DNA of 64,000 nt from Stieleria maiorica (GCF_008035925.1 NZ_CP036264.1:4710402-4774401), one strand, 5' to 3'. Shown: positions 1 through 11,373, counted from the stretch's first letter. Numbers and translations are program-made. The notes: generated by a model from the sequence alone, not told the origin.

Positions 1-3000
1 AGTCGAATTCGGGTGCCGAAATCTCACCGGTACGCTGGGTGTAGCCTCCCATTCCCACGTACAACAACGCGTCGGCGGGATCGTGTTCGGCATCGTTTTC
101 TTCGTCATGGATGTGAAGATTCCACCGCGGATCTTCGTCGTGGTGACCGTGGTCGTGGCCATGATCATGACCGTCATCATCTGCGTGGTCGTGTTCGCCG
201 AGTGCCAAACCGATGTCCGCGTGGCCCCCGGACAACATGGTGTCGAATGTTCTGTGCTGGGCGGCGCCGATCACAACCGTCGCCGTCGATACAGCACCGC
301 TGCCGTCGCGCACCGAATAGACAAAACTATCCGAACCGTCGAAGCCCGACGACGGCGTGTAGACGAACGATCCGTCGGCCGCAAAGCTCAGGTTCCCCTT
401 CATCACCGTCGCCCCCAGTTCAGCGACCAGCGGATCACCGTCGGCATCCCAATCGTTGAACAACACGTTGCCGTGAACCGAACTGCCACGTCCGACGACA
501 TAGGCGTCGTCGACGGCCACCGGAGCATCGGGCTGCGGATTGACGTCAATCGTCACGGTCGCGACGTTGCCAAAGATACTCTCGTCATCGCGTGCCGAGA
601 CAGGTGTGAGTAAGAAGGCCCGCGACATCCCGTCAAAGGTTCCGTAGCCCACGATACTGCGTCCATCATTGATCCCCTCGGCGCTCAAGAAGGTCCATCC
701 CGAGCCCTGGTCGACCAATTGATTCAGATCGATCATCGCCGTCTGGCCGGCAACCAGTTCCCCCAGGACGGCGGCACCGCCGAAGGCAGCGAAGTTGTAG
801 AAACGTGTGACCGAACCGACGAACTGATCGGTCGCATTGATGTCCTTCAACTCACTATGAACGTAGGTTGGATGGTAACCGAGAGACCCAACGTCGACCA
901 TTTCCCCATCGTGGTACACGAATCCGTGGTACAAGCTGGTCGAGCTGGTCGGTGAAACGGTTCCGACGACGGAGGCACCGACCGCATTTCCGGAATCGTT
1001 GACCGCATGGGCGTAGCTGTAGTGGTCTTCGTCCATCAGCGCGCCCATGTCGACGACGGTATAGTTTCCATCGGCTTGGCGCTGCCACAGGCTCGCGTGC
1101 GAAAGGAATTCGGCATCGTCGGCACGCGTGACTCCGACGATGAATCGTCCATCGGGGCTGATCCCCCAAGCGCGGCCGGTCGATGCGGCATTGCCGGCGA
1201 TCGTCGGAAGCTCCAACATCAATCCATCGACGTAGACAAACGGTTTTGTCGCGGCCCCGTTGCTGCTGCTGCCGACGATTTGGCCCAGATTATTGATGTC
1301 GCTGGCAACGGCCGACGTTCCGCCGAGCGTCCCGAGATTCGCGATCACGCCGTTTTCCCAGCGGAAGGCCTTCGACGCACTGTTGTCACTTTCGCCGACA
1401 ACCACTCCTGCATCATTGATCGCGTATCCGCGGCTGAAGTTGTTGTCGCCCGTCCCTTCAACCACTCCCAAATCGATGAGCTCGCCATCGGTCCAGCGGA
1501 ACGCGTGCAGCGGGTTGCTCGAACCGCTAACAATTCCGGAATTGCCGGTGACTTGGTTCAGATTGTTGACATCCAGCGCGAAACTGGTATTCCCGCCCAG
1601 CGTTCCCAATGCGGTGACCTGGTACTGCACATCGGTCGCCGTGTAGGTGAATGAATCCGTCCCAAAGAAGTTGGCCTCGGGGACATATTCGAAGGAGCCA
1701 TCGGGATTTAGCACCAACGAGCCGTGCAATGGGGCAGAAACGAGTGCGGCTTTCAGCACATCCCCATCGGCGTCCACGTCATTGCCCAGTACTCCGTCGC
1801 CACCGACGGTCAAACTCCCGTCTTCGTCAACCGAATACGAATCGTCATTGACGATGGGAGAGTGCGTTCCGGCCAACGTCACCGTTGCGGTTGTAAACCC
1901 ACCGCGTTGATTGGTCACGCGATACGTAAAGCTGTCCGTGCCCGTGAATCCGGCGTGCGTCTGGTAGCTGAACGAACCATCGGCATGGAGTGTCAGCGTT
2001 CCGTTGGTTGGGTCAGTCTCGACCGAGGCGGTATAGTCACCCATCGACGCATGCCAATCGTCGTTGACCGACACATCTCCACCGAGCGTTTCACCGTCGG
2101 CGACGAAGAAGACATCGTCCGTCGCGCCGAGCGTATCGACGGCAAACACCATCGTCTGGATGCCGCTTTCGTAATAGGGATCCAGTCCTTCGTCATAGAC
2201 GCCATTGGCATTCACGTCCAGATAGCCGCTGATGAACACGTCCACTTCGTAAGTCCCGGGCTTGGAAAAACCGAGGTTGCGATGGAGGTGACCGGAACTC
2301 CAGAGAACGTCTTCGCTGGAGATGCCATCGCTGGTCGTCATGTAAACGCGCGGTCCAGAGCTTGGCGTTGACCAGAGCGAGAATTCACCGCCGCTGCTGC
2401 TGCGCATGTCCGTCATTTCATAGCGAAGGTACGGCCGCGGCGTGCTGGAGGTGACGCGTGGATCGTCTGGCACGTAGCTGGCGAATAGACCGCTGGGAAT
2501 GTCTCCGTTGGTGAAGCCCAGGAAGGGGACCCCGGGCACTTGAGAACTCGGCAGCACGTAGAGCGACTGGCCTGCATCGACGCCGACGAAATCGTAGGCG
2601 GCGTCGTCTGGTCGCTCAACGAGAGCGTTCGAGTCGGCGTAGGTGTAGATCGCGTCACTGGATATCTCCCCACCGGGAATCACCTCTGCTGCGCCGTGAA
2701 TCGCCAGCGTCATCTCGCCGTCGTTCCAAACCGGACGGCAATCAGCGTGCTGGTCGCTGAAGTAGTGCTCAATCGGCTCAGGTGTCCCTCGTCGCAACGT
2801 GTACACTTCACCGCCGAAATAGCCGCGAGCCAACGGATCGCCTTCCATGTTGGTGAGACTCGCGTCATCTTTGACACTCAGCGCCAGCGTACCGCTACCG
2901 GTTCCGGTCAAGACGGTGACAACGTAGGTATTGCCTGAACCGGTCACCGAATCGATCACCGCTCCCGCCAAGTCGCCTGCGTTCATGACGACTTCGAAAT

Positions 3001-6000
3001 CGCTCGCATCGACGTTCGTCACTTCTTCGGCAAACTCAATCTCAAAACGTACCGAATCGACATCTGTCGGAGTCGACTCCAGCCGCGTGATGCCACGCAC
3101 CAGCGGGCCGACCGCATTGACGAACACGCCGTCGAACAGAACGTTGGGGAATTCGAGCACGGCATCGCCGCCGACCGGATCGGTCAGCGTGGCGCCGTTC
3201 AGATCAATCACATTGCCCGCAAGCTGCACGCCGTCCAGATCAATGTCGGTATCCGCGATGGTGTAGCGGAAACTCAAAAACGGAGTCCCCGAGCCGGAGA
3301 TGTAGTCCGCGTAAACCGTGTTTTCCCCCACTTGAATCGGCACGCGCGGCGTTCCCGACACTTCAATCGGAAAACCAAAGTAAATCTGCAACTCGATCGG
3401 GTCTCCACCGATCCGAGTACGCGCCGCCGGCGGCAACAGCACCATCGGATCTTCACCCGTCTTGTTCAGAAAGATGCCGACGGGCGCAAGTCGCGTTGCT
3501 GAGGATCCACCCGAATTGATGATGTCCGGGTAAGAATCATTGTCGACGTCGGCAACGTGTAGCTCTCCGTTGATGACATCGGATGAAACCAAGATGGGAT
3601 CGCCGAAGGCTCCGCCACCCAGCCCCGGAGACCAGGTGACTTGATAACCGCCTTTGTACGAATAGCTAACAATGTCGGGGACGCCGTCGCCATTCATCTC
3701 CGTTGCAACGGAAAGTTGCGAATAGAGATAGCCGGGCGTCAGCGTTACCCGCTCAGCGAAGCTTCCACCTTCCAGCTGCGGGTAATAGCCGAGATGGCTT
3801 TCCGTGCCGCGATCAGACACGAGAAGATCCTTCAGCCCGTCGCCGTTCAGGTCGATCACCTGATAGATTTTGGGGTTGGCATTCGAATTAACGTCCAACG
3901 GCGATTGAAATGTTCCGTCACCATTGCCCCGGAAGAGTTGCAAGTAGCTCGTTGAAGTGAAGGTGGTCGAGTCGAAGACACTGCCTGTCGAAACGACGTC
4001 CTGGTGGCCATCGCCATCGACGTCCTCCATGATGAATTCACCATAGTAATCGTCGGTGAGGACCGTTTTGTCGCCTAGTGTTCCGTCGCTCTGTTGCAAC
4101 ACAACTGCCTTCTCCGAGACGATGGTTCGCGTCGAAGAAATATATCGATACCCACTGTAGGCCACATCGACGCGGCCGTCTCCGTTCACGTCACCCGCGT
4201 CGATCCAATAGCCTTGAATGAGGCCGCCGAACAGGATTTCGCGGCTGAAGTTCGCCGCTCCATCATTGCGATAGAGGGTGATCGTGGCCTCGTCGGCCGT
4301 TCCGTCTACCGTCGCCTGGTTGTACTCGTAAACCAGCAAGTCCCAGTCGCCATCTCCGTCATAGTCGACAGCCGTCAGCCCTTGCGAACGAACGTCTGTG
4401 TTCGGGTTCAATAGCTGCTCGGCCTGGAACGTCCCATCGCCGTTGCCTTGCATGAAGGTGAGCGAGTTTTGTTGATCACCCGCGACAATCAAATCGACGT
4501 TGCCATCTCCATTGAAGTCGCCCGTCGTCTGCCCCCACGTTCCGCTCGCAAAGGCACCGCCGTGGTACTGCGGCATCGCGAACGGCACCAGCCGATTCGC
4601 CGAGACGCCGATCGTCGCGGTTGCAGTGGTGAACCCGCCGCGTTCGTTGGTCACTCGGTAAGTGAAACTGTCCGTTCCGGTGAACCCCGCATCCGGCTGG
4701 TAGGTGAAGGATCCGTCGGCATCGAGCGATAGCGTCCCGTGGGCGGGATCGGTTTCGACGGAAGCCGCGTAGTCGCCCATCGCCGCGTGCCATTCGTCAT
4801 TGGCCGATACGTCGCCGGTCAGCGTTTCGCCTTCGTAGACGCTAAAGGAATCATCCATCGCGCCGAGCGTGTCGACGGCAAACACCATCGTGACGATACC
4901 GCTTTCGATGTAGTTGTCTTTCAGCGGGTCGTATTCGCCGTTGCGGTCGTTGTCCAGGTATCCACTTGCGAACACATCGACTTCGTAAACGCCCGGTTCG
5001 CTAAAGCCGACGTTGAAGTGCCCGTGGCTGCCGACGCGAAGGAACAGTGCGTCGGCATCGCTAATCCCGTCGCTGGTCGCCATGTAGACGCTCACTCCCG
5101 CACTCGGGTTCCAGGAAGGCGGATTGGACCACATCGAGAATTCGCCACCGCTGGTGCTCCGCACGTCCAGCATTTCCAGTTTGATGTACGGTCTGGCACT
5201 GCTGGACGTCACGTTCGGATGGTCCGGCACGTAACTGGCAAACGCGCCCTCGGGAACACTTTCGCCACTGAAGCCGAGGAACGGAAGCGTCGGCGACTGG
5301 ATATTCGGGATCACGTAAAGCGGTTCGTTTCCGCCCACACCCAGGAACTCATACGCCTGATCCTCCGGCCGGTTGACGATCCCGGTCGAGTCGACGTAGG
5401 TGGAAATTTCATCGCTGGGCACTTCGCCGCTGGGGACTTCCGCCGGATCACCGTGCAGCACGTAGGTGAGTTGGCCACCGTTCAGCACCGGTCGATAGTC
5501 GCCGTGGCCTTTCGTGTAATACACATCGATGGGACCTGGGGCTGATCGACGCAACGTGTAGACTTCCCCACCGACGTACCCCCTGGCCAACGGGTCGCCT
5601 TGGAGGTCCGTGATCGTGGCGGACTCTTTCACGCTTAACGCCAGCACGCCGCTTCCCGTTCCGGTCGACACCGTCAACTCATAGGTGTCACCCGAACCAG
5701 TCACCGATTCAATGGTTGCTCCGGAAATGTCTCCATCGAACATTTGGGCATCGAAGTCCACCACATCAACCCCCTCAACCGCCTCGGCGAATTCAACGCG
5801 AAACCGAACCATCTCCGATTCGGTCGGCGTGGTATCGATCCGTGAGATCTGTGCCACCACGGGCCCCACCGCGTTGACGATGACACCTTCGAGCACCGTC
5901 GTGGGGAATTGCAGCGCCGCGTCACTGCCCAACGGATCGCTGAGCGTGCCTCCATTGAGATCGATCACGTTGCTGGCCAATTGGACGCCGTCCAGATCGA

Positions 6001-8239
6001 CGTCCGTGTCGGCAACCTGGTAGGTGAACTGAAGCGTCGAGGTTCCCGAACCGGCGGCGTATTCTGCGTAGACGGTTTCGGCACCCAAGGTCAACGCGAT
6101 CCGGGGTGTCCCGGTGACCGTGATCGGCAATCCGAAGAAGATCTGCAAATCAATGGGATCACCAGCCGTGTAGGTCCGTGCCTCGGGTGCGATGAATCGC
6201 ATCGGGTCCTCTGCCGACTGATTCAGCAGCACTGCGACGCCGGGATCCTGCAGGACAGCCGCCACGATGTCCGGGTCCGAATCCCCGTCCAGATCGGCGG
6301 TGGCGAAATCGTACGAGACCGATGCAAAACGTTGGGCGACAATGGAAGGTCCGAATCCGCCGCCACCTTTTCCATACAGCCAGCCGACGTTGAAGTCAAA
6401 GTACGAATAGGCGTCGTCCCAGTCACGATTGGTAAATCCGACGTCCAAGATTCCGTCGCCATTGAAATCGGCGGTACTCAGGCTGTCGATGGTCCGGGCA
6501 TTGATCGGCAATTCAACGCGGCCGCCGAACGAGCCATCAGCGGTTTGCGGGTAGTAGCCGGCCGTCGGCGAGGAGCCTTCTTTGACAATCAGGTCCGGCC
6601 TGCCGTCACCGTTGAGGTCGACAACTTCTTCCAGCGACGGGCGTCCCACCTCGGCCGTCAGCGTCTGCGGTGTTCCAAAATTTCCGGCACCATCATTGAC
6701 GAAAACCAACAGAGTTCCGGCGGAGCTGTCCGACGCGACGATGTCCAAGTCCCCGTCATTGTCGATGTCTTCCAACACGACCGAAGCTCTCGAGGAGAGT
6801 GATGCGAGCACGATTTCCGGCTCTAACTCACCCGCAGCGTTTTGGGTTTGCAGCACCAGACTCGTGCTGCCCTTGGAATAAACGACATCCGGGCGGCCGT
6901 CGGCGTTGATATCTCCCGCTGCATTACGGTTGACCGCGGGAAGCCCTTGACGCAATACCGTTCGTGAGAACTGCCCCGCTCCGTCATTGCGGTAAAGAAC
7001 AAGTTCGCCGTCTGTGGCAGCGCCCGTCACCGTGTCGAACGTATATTCCGCGATGATAAAGTCGAGGTCGTTGTCGCCGTCAAAGTCGGTGGTCGAGAAC
7101 GTACCCACGAACAGTCCCGCATCGGCGTTGATGCCGATGGGCGCAAGGAAACCCCCGTCGCCGATTCCCTCCATGAAGGTCATCGACCCGGCATAGCCCG
7201 CGACAGAAACGACGTCGGGGGTTCCGTCACCGGTGAAGTCGGCGACAGCCAATCGCTGCATCGAATCGCCGCCATAATGTGAGGCCATACCGAAGGGCAC
7301 GAGACCACCGCTGACGTTCAGCTCAAACGATTCACTCGTTTGCAAACCACTCCCATCAGTCACCGTCACGGTGATCGTCGTCGATCCGATCTGATCGGCG
7401 CCCGGCGTGATCGTGATCGTGCGGTCCGCTCCGTTTCCTCCCAGCGTGATGTTGCCTTCTGGCACCACAGTGGTGTTCGATGACGTCGCCGTCACCACCA
7501 GATCCGCGACCGCCGTTTCGGCATCCCCGACCACCAACGCGATCGAGCCCGTCGAACCGTTCTTGGCGACGAACTGGTCGTCGATCTGGGCGAGCGTTGG
7601 CGGAGTATTGACGGCACCATCGGCAATCGTCACGACGGCCGTGGTGGTTTGGCCTAGCAACCCGTTGGCGTCTCCTTCGACGTCGACCAAGTAGCCGTTC
7701 ATGTTCGCCGGCGTGGGGCTGGAGAGCGTGACTTGAAAGGTCTCGTCGCCTTCGCCGACGAGCTCCTCGGTAATCGGAATCGCGATGGTCTTGACCGTTT
7801 CGCCGTCCAAGAATTCCAGCGTGCCAGTGGTCGCGGTGTAATCTTGTCCCGCGTCCGCCGTGCCGTTACTGGTCGCGTAGTTCACCGTGACGCGTCCGTC
7901 GCTACCTCCACCGCGGATCACGTCGATTGAAGCCGTCCCGGCGTCTTCGTCAACCGCGTAGCTGTCCGCGCCAAACTGCAGCTGCCCAACGCTAATCACG
8001 GAAAAGTACAGCGTGACCTCCTGGCTTTTGCTCAGGCCGGCCGCGTTTGCCGTCGCCAAACCGTCGTCACCGAAGTAGCCCGACACCTTGACATCGACTT
8101 CATAACGCCCTGGTTTGGAGAATCCGAAATTGTAGTGCGAGTGGCTGTCATCTAACATCCACAGCGCATCGTCTTCGGAAATGCCGTCGGTCACGTCCAA
8201 TCCGTCCCCATCGGGATTCGAGATGCCATCGTCAAACGA
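1..8239 (-). CDS. Giant modular surface protein, main part (C-terminus beyond left edge)
   Basis: This is the continuation, in the same frame, of the reading frame that begins at 8824 and meets a TGA at 8240-8242. From 8239 to base 1 I read no further stop, so at least 2,700 codons are open and the end lies outside the window. Modules in order are: the rest of a choice-of-anchor M domain (to about 7985), Calx-beta (about 7985-7610), an Ig/cadherin-like domain (to 7320), FG-GAP/VCBS repeats with DFNGDG-type Ca-binding loops (7300-6210), an SWM-type repeat (to 5870) and an Ig-like domain (to 5560). Then follow a second choice-of-anchor M (5530-4860), a cadherin-like Big_9-type domain, a second FG-GAP block (4590-3440), a second SWM and Ig-like pair, a third choice-of-anchor M (2790-2130), two Big_9-type domains, a HAF-repeat domain (1640-610), another Big_9-type domain and the start of a fourth choice-of-anchor M with a His/Asp-rich insert near 130-190. 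Expected location is the cell surface or outside the cell. If translated separately, the first in-frame ATG is at 8158. Confidence 0.8.
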
Positions 8240-8824
8240 TCACATGAAAACCTTCGCGTCGCCGAACACGCCGGATTGCCAAATCGAAAGGTCTCCATCG
8301 CCGATCGTGCCATCCGGGTTCGTGTGGGCGACATCGCTCAATGCCACCTTGATCCATTCACCGACTGCGGCGGAGACGCGGCCCTTTGACTCGCCGGATG
8401 CGTCATAGGAATCGAGCGAGTCGGTGATCCCGCCGGATGCAAATCCGAGAAATAACAGGTCGGGGTTCTGGTGCTGCGGCAGCAGGTAGAAACTCTCACC
8501 GGGGCCGACACCGATAAAGTCATACTCGGCGTTGACCGGCCGAGACATTTCCGCCGGAGCACCGACGTACATTGCCGCGGCGTCGTTTGCGTATTGAATT
8601 GCGGGGCGCGCAGAAGAATTGCGGGGTCCGATCGACCACTGCTCGCCGTCGGAGGCGATGTTCAAATCAACGTGCTCGGTCGTCAACATCGCTTGGAGAT
8701 TGGCAACCATCAGCATTCGTTTTTCAAGCGACTCGATGCGGTGGGCGTGTTTGCGCCGGGCACGTTGTTGTTGCTTGGCGGGCCTTTTCTTGCGACGCAG
8801 AGAGTGACGCAGTGCTTGGAACAT
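8240..8824 (-). CDS. Giant modular surface protein, N-terminal piece ending at an in-frame TGA
   Basis: This is the 194-residue start of the giant protein. The N-terminus is basic and rich in Arg/Lys/Gln and runs into IESLEKRMLMVA, the short motif found at the start of many large planctomycete exported proteins (planctomycete extracellular family). I chose the ATG at 8824 because it places this motif near residue 30; the frame stays open upstream to 9130 but that stretch looks non-coding. Residues from about 45 form most of a choice-of-anchor M domain, beginning TEHVDLNIA. The domain is cut at VFM by TGA (8240-8242). After the stop the same frame continues at once with SFDDGIS and finishes the domain. 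The paralogous copies read VYMATSDGIS and VYMTTSDGIS at this point, so the stop sits inside a conserved strand. It may be a real nonsense mutation or a sequence error. Confidence 0.75.
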   Translation of the reverse strand: MFQALRHSLRRKKRPAKQQQRARRKHAHRIESLEKRMLMVANLQAMLTTEHVDLNIASDGEQWSIGPRNSSARPAIQYANDAAAMYVGAPAEMSRPVNAEYDFIGVGPGESFYLLPQHQNPDLLFLGFASGGITDSLDSYDASGESKGRVSAAVGEWIKVALSDVAHTNPDGTIGDGDLSIWQSGVFGDAKVFM

Positions 8825-8982
8825 AGGATCAACCTGGGTGATGACGCTTCGATGACGGAGCAGCGAATGAAAACGGTGGGGTCGCTGCAGGCTTCTGCTC
8901 ACGCCCCTTTCCTTCCGACACAGAGCTGCATCTGCATACGCATTGCGATTATATTTGGCTGAACAATCGCGCCAATCGTACA

Positions 8983-8997
8983 TGCAACCGCATTGCA
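8983..8997. promoter_or_regulatory. Candidate Zur-type operator before the giant gene
   Basis: The site reads TGCAA-CCGCA-TTGCA, a perfect 5-5-5 inverted repeat, 158 bases upstream of the giant gene's start. The same TGCAA-N5-TTGCA pattern occurs before the ZIP gene and the Cys-rich gene. Assignment to the Fur/Zur family regulator at 15446-15874 is inference. Confidence 0.5.
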
Positions 8998-9321
8998 CGT
9001 ATTCTGTTGCAAAGAAATGCCGGATTGCACTCGACCGTCGTCGGACCGCATCGGGTTGTGACGCGATCGATACTCCGCTACCGGCGGGCGCATGATGTTG
9101 CGGAACACCGGTCGGTCGGTTTCGGAGCAAGGGAAAACATGCGTTTTACGGCCGACCGGACTGCGACAATCTTCCACCTCTCCAACGAGTCACCGCGTTC
9201 CGCCAGTTTGGTGGGAACCAGAGAAGCGATTGCAGAATGATTCAGGGCAGAATGATGGGGCACGCTTCGGCCTACAGAAACCGTCCATCACTGCTTTGAC
9301 ATCAGCTTTCGATCACAAACT

Positions 9322-9459
9322 GAGCCGCAGGCGCTTGCCTCGGGCCTTACAAGAGCCGCAGGCGCTAGCCTCGGGCCTTACAAGAGCCGCAGGCGCTAGC
9401 CTCGGGCCCTACAAGTCTCGACGGGCAATCCAAGGCCCGCGGCTAGCGCCGTCGGCTCA
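9322..9459. repeat. Three tandem 31-bp units plus an inverted copy of their core
   Basis: Units at 9322-9352, 9353-9383 and 9384-9414 begin GAGCCGCAGGCGCT and end ACAA, with only two or three differences between them. An inverted version of the first 26 bases lies at 9434-9459 and reads GGCCCGCGGCTAGCGCC then GTCGGCTCA, so the set can fold into a hairpin. The same core occurs as a hairpin at 40601-40679. The rest of the gap 8825-9565 shows only the operator-like site at 8983 and a short copy of the 15-bp satellite motif near 9244. I see no gene in it. Confidence 0.85.
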
Positions 9460-9565
9460 TAAAGTAATGAAAACATCGCTCCACATTGCCGTAACGGGCT
9501 TGAGCCGGCCGCGCAGCAGGCGACCGAAGATTTGATCAATGCATGATCAACGACGGACCAACGCG

Positions 9566-10546
9566 CTAGTGGTCGTGATGCCCGTGATCTGCATGGTCGT
9601 GCCCCGCATGGTCGTGATCGGCATGGTCGCCGTGTTCGTGACCATGCTGGCTGCCGATCGTTCCGTGCTGGTGCGAGTGACCGGGCAGGTTCTCGACACC
9701 GACGGCGATCGCGATTCCCAGCAAAAAAGTCGCGGTCAGCTTGCCTCGATCGTGATCATGAAACGCGACTTCGGGCAACAGGTCCGCCAGAGCGATCCCG
9801 ATGAAGAATCCGGCGGAGACGGCCAGGCCCCAACCCAGCAGACTGGGACTGTCGACCATCCCACTGACACCGAAATAAAACGCCAACGCTCCCGCAGGGC
9901 AGGCCAACGAAAAGATCACGTTGACGACCCACTGCGCAGTGCTGGACCAATGTTGACGGTTCATCACCGAAGTGATCGCAAACGCATCGAGCGGCTTGTG
10001 CAGCGCGACGGCCAGGAACGTGCCGATTCCGCCCAAACCCAGCCATGCCCCATGCTCGACTTCGGCCATCACGCTGGCCGAAAGCGCGATCCCATCGACA
10101 AGGGTGTGCAGCAGCAATCCGAAGAACAGTCCAAACCAACTGATGCCCTTGGTCGGATCGCCATGATCGTGTCCGTGACTGCAGAAATGGTCGTGACTCA
10201 CTTGGTGTCCGTCTGGCTCGATCTCCTCGCCTTCCGCAGAGGAGTCTTCACCGTTTTCCACCACCGGCACGTTGTGGTCGTGGGTGTGAAACAACCGCAC
10301 CAGCAGGAACATGGCCGTTAATCCAGCCAGCCCGCCGACTCCGGCACTGGCGGGCGACCCCAACGTTTCCGCGGCGTGGGGCATCAGGTGCAACATTGCG
10401 ATTCCCAGCATCAATCCGCCGACGCCGCTCATCAGCAACTGGGTCCGCAAGTGCGTCATCCGCAGCAACGACGACAACCGCCCGCCGGCCAAAGAAACCA
10501 CGACGATCAGGCCGCAGTAGACGAATAGCAGAAATAATGCGTTCAT
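9566..10546 (-). CDS. ZIP family metal (probably zinc) transporter
   Basis: The 326-residue protein is a member of the ZIP family, which brings Zn2+ or related divalent metals into the cytoplasm. The N-terminus from MNALFLLFVY is a membrane segment. Transmembrane segment IV carries the family signature HTLVDGIALSAS (His and Asp), and segment V carries ALHKPLDAFAI where many relatives have HExPHE. A loop after the third segment holds a His-rich stretch ending HDHFCSHGHDHGD, and the C-terminal tail is extremely His-rich with HDHAGHDHADHGHHDH, both plausible metal buffers. The start at 10546 was chosen because it begins directly at the first membrane segment; longer starts are possible. A TGCAA-N5-TTGCA palindrome lies 19 bases upstream, so repression by a zinc-responsive regulator is likely. 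Confidence 0.9.
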   Translation of the reverse strand: MNALFLLFVYCGLIVVVSLAGGRLSSLLRMTHLRTQLLMSGVGGLMLGIAMLHLMPHAAETLGSPASAGVGGLAGLTAMFLLVRLFHTHDHNVPVVENGEDSSAEGEEIEPDGHQVSHDHFCSHGHDHGDPTKGISWFGLFFGLLLHTLVDGIALSASVMAEVEHGAWLGLGGIGTFLAVALHKPLDAFAITSVMNRQHWSSTAQWVVNVIFSLACPAGALAFYFGVSGMVDSPSLLGWGLAVSAGFFIGIALADLLPEVAFHDHDRGKLTATFLLGIAIAVGVENLPGHSHQHGTIGSQHGHEHGDHADHDHAGHDHADHGHHDH

Positions 10547-10564
10547 TTCCGAAGGATAACGCAT

Positions 10565-10579
10565 TGCAATCCGATTGCA
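10565..10579. promoter_or_regulatory. Candidate Zur-type operator before the ZIP gene
   Basis: The site reads TGCAA-TCCGA-TTGCA and is the most symmetrical of the three matching sites, since seven bases on each side are complementary around a single central base. It lies 19 bases before the chosen ATG of the ZIP gene, where a bound protein would block transcription or initiation. Confidence 0.6.
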
Positions 10580-10760
10580 CATGACCAGACAAGCCCGCAG
10601 CACGAGCGAAGAGAACTCGGTCCGAGCCCGACGCGCTAGCGAGGAGAGCACAGAAAAAGCCCGAAGCGCAAGCAAGGGAGCAACTTACGTCGCGCCACAC
10701 CTGCCGGCCCTGTGCGTTTGTCGTCGATCAAACCCCGCACAAAACGACGCTGCCCAGCGA

Positions 10761-10865
10761 GCCCCCCATCATCTCGCCCCCCATCATCTCGCCCCCATCG
10801 TTTTGCCCCCCATCGTTTTGCCCCCCATTATTCTGCCCCGAATCATTCTGCCCCGAATCATTCTG
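10761..10865. repeat. Seven-unit 15-bp tandem satellite
   Basis: Units start GCCCC and drift along the array: ATCATCTC twice, ATCGTTTT twice, ATTATTCT once and AATCATTCT twice as their endings. One unit has lost a base. The right end overlaps the last codons and stop of the lipoprotein gene (10858). Related one- or two-unit copies occur near 9244, at 14440-14463 and at 39937-39957. The remainder of the gap 10547-10857 shows nothing else apart from the operator-like site. Confidence 0.85.
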
Positions 10866-11373
10866 CCATCCCCTGATTCCCCCGCGACACGACATATCTG
10901 CCCGCAGACGGATGCGAATGCAACTCAACCGCAGTCAACCAGCCACTTTCGGTCGCTGCCTCGCGGTACGTGAATTGCCAGTCACCGACTTGACCGACAT
11001 GGCTGGCTCCGCGATCGTCGGACAACCGCGGCACGTCATCCGGCGACACTCCACTAGCCGCCAGCAGGTTGGAGAGCGCCGAGACGGGAAACGGTGTCCC
11101 TGCTGGTCGTTTCCCGCGACTCGATCGAGAGGGCGTCTTCGAATCGCGATCCGGCGGCAGCGGCAACGGATCCGCGCTAACGATCAGACAAAGCGACGAA
11201 GACTCCGACGACTCTGTCCCACCAATCACCCGGCAATCCGTCGGAAATGCGACCGACAGGAGTTGCTCAAGCCACTCAAGCGTCGGCGGTGGCGGGGGAT
11301 CTGAATCGCAACCGGGCACGATCAATAGCGCCGCAACAAACAAACCTCTGCAAACCATGTGAAGGAGCTTCAT
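10858..11373 (-). CDS. Small lipoprotein, function unknown
   Basis: The 171-residue protein starts MKLLHMVCRGLFVAALL and has a lipobox ending IVPGC, so it is probably a lipid-anchored envelope protein. After the Cys comes a Pro run, then a hydrophilic region with no domain I recognise. Its ATG overlaps the stop of the DUF1559 gene in an ATGA, which points to translational coupling, and the GGA of the preceding codons could serve for re-initiation. The C-terminal residues GMAE and the stop are supplied by the edge of the 15-bp satellite, so the original C-terminus may have been altered by the repeat. In planctomycetes, small lipoproteins often follow DUF1559 genes. Confidence 0.75.
   Translation of the reverse strand: MKLLHMVCRGLFVAALLIVPGCDSDPPPPPTLEWLEQLLSVAFPTDCRVIGGTESSESSSLCLIVSADPLPLPPDRDSKTPSRSSRGKRPAGTPFPVSALSNLLAASGVSPDDVPRLSDDRGASHVGQVGDWQFTYREAATESGWLTAVELHSHPSAGRYVVSRGNQGMAE

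Noticed and set aside
5909-6802. Long plus-strand open frames across 1-8800
   Set aside because: They lie opposite the giant minus-strand gene, whose translation shows clear domains. The plus-strand products are Arg-rich, without motifs, and are explained by high GC content.
8240-8242. TGA read as selenocysteine
   Set aside because: Paralogous positions hold Ala, Thr or Gln rather than Cys, and the domain is not a redox enzyme. A nonsense mutation or sequence error is simpler.
9322-9459. CRISPR array
   Set aside because: The 31-bp units are directly adjacent without spacers, are not identical, and no cas gene is present. The same applies to the 16-bp and 15-bp arrays.
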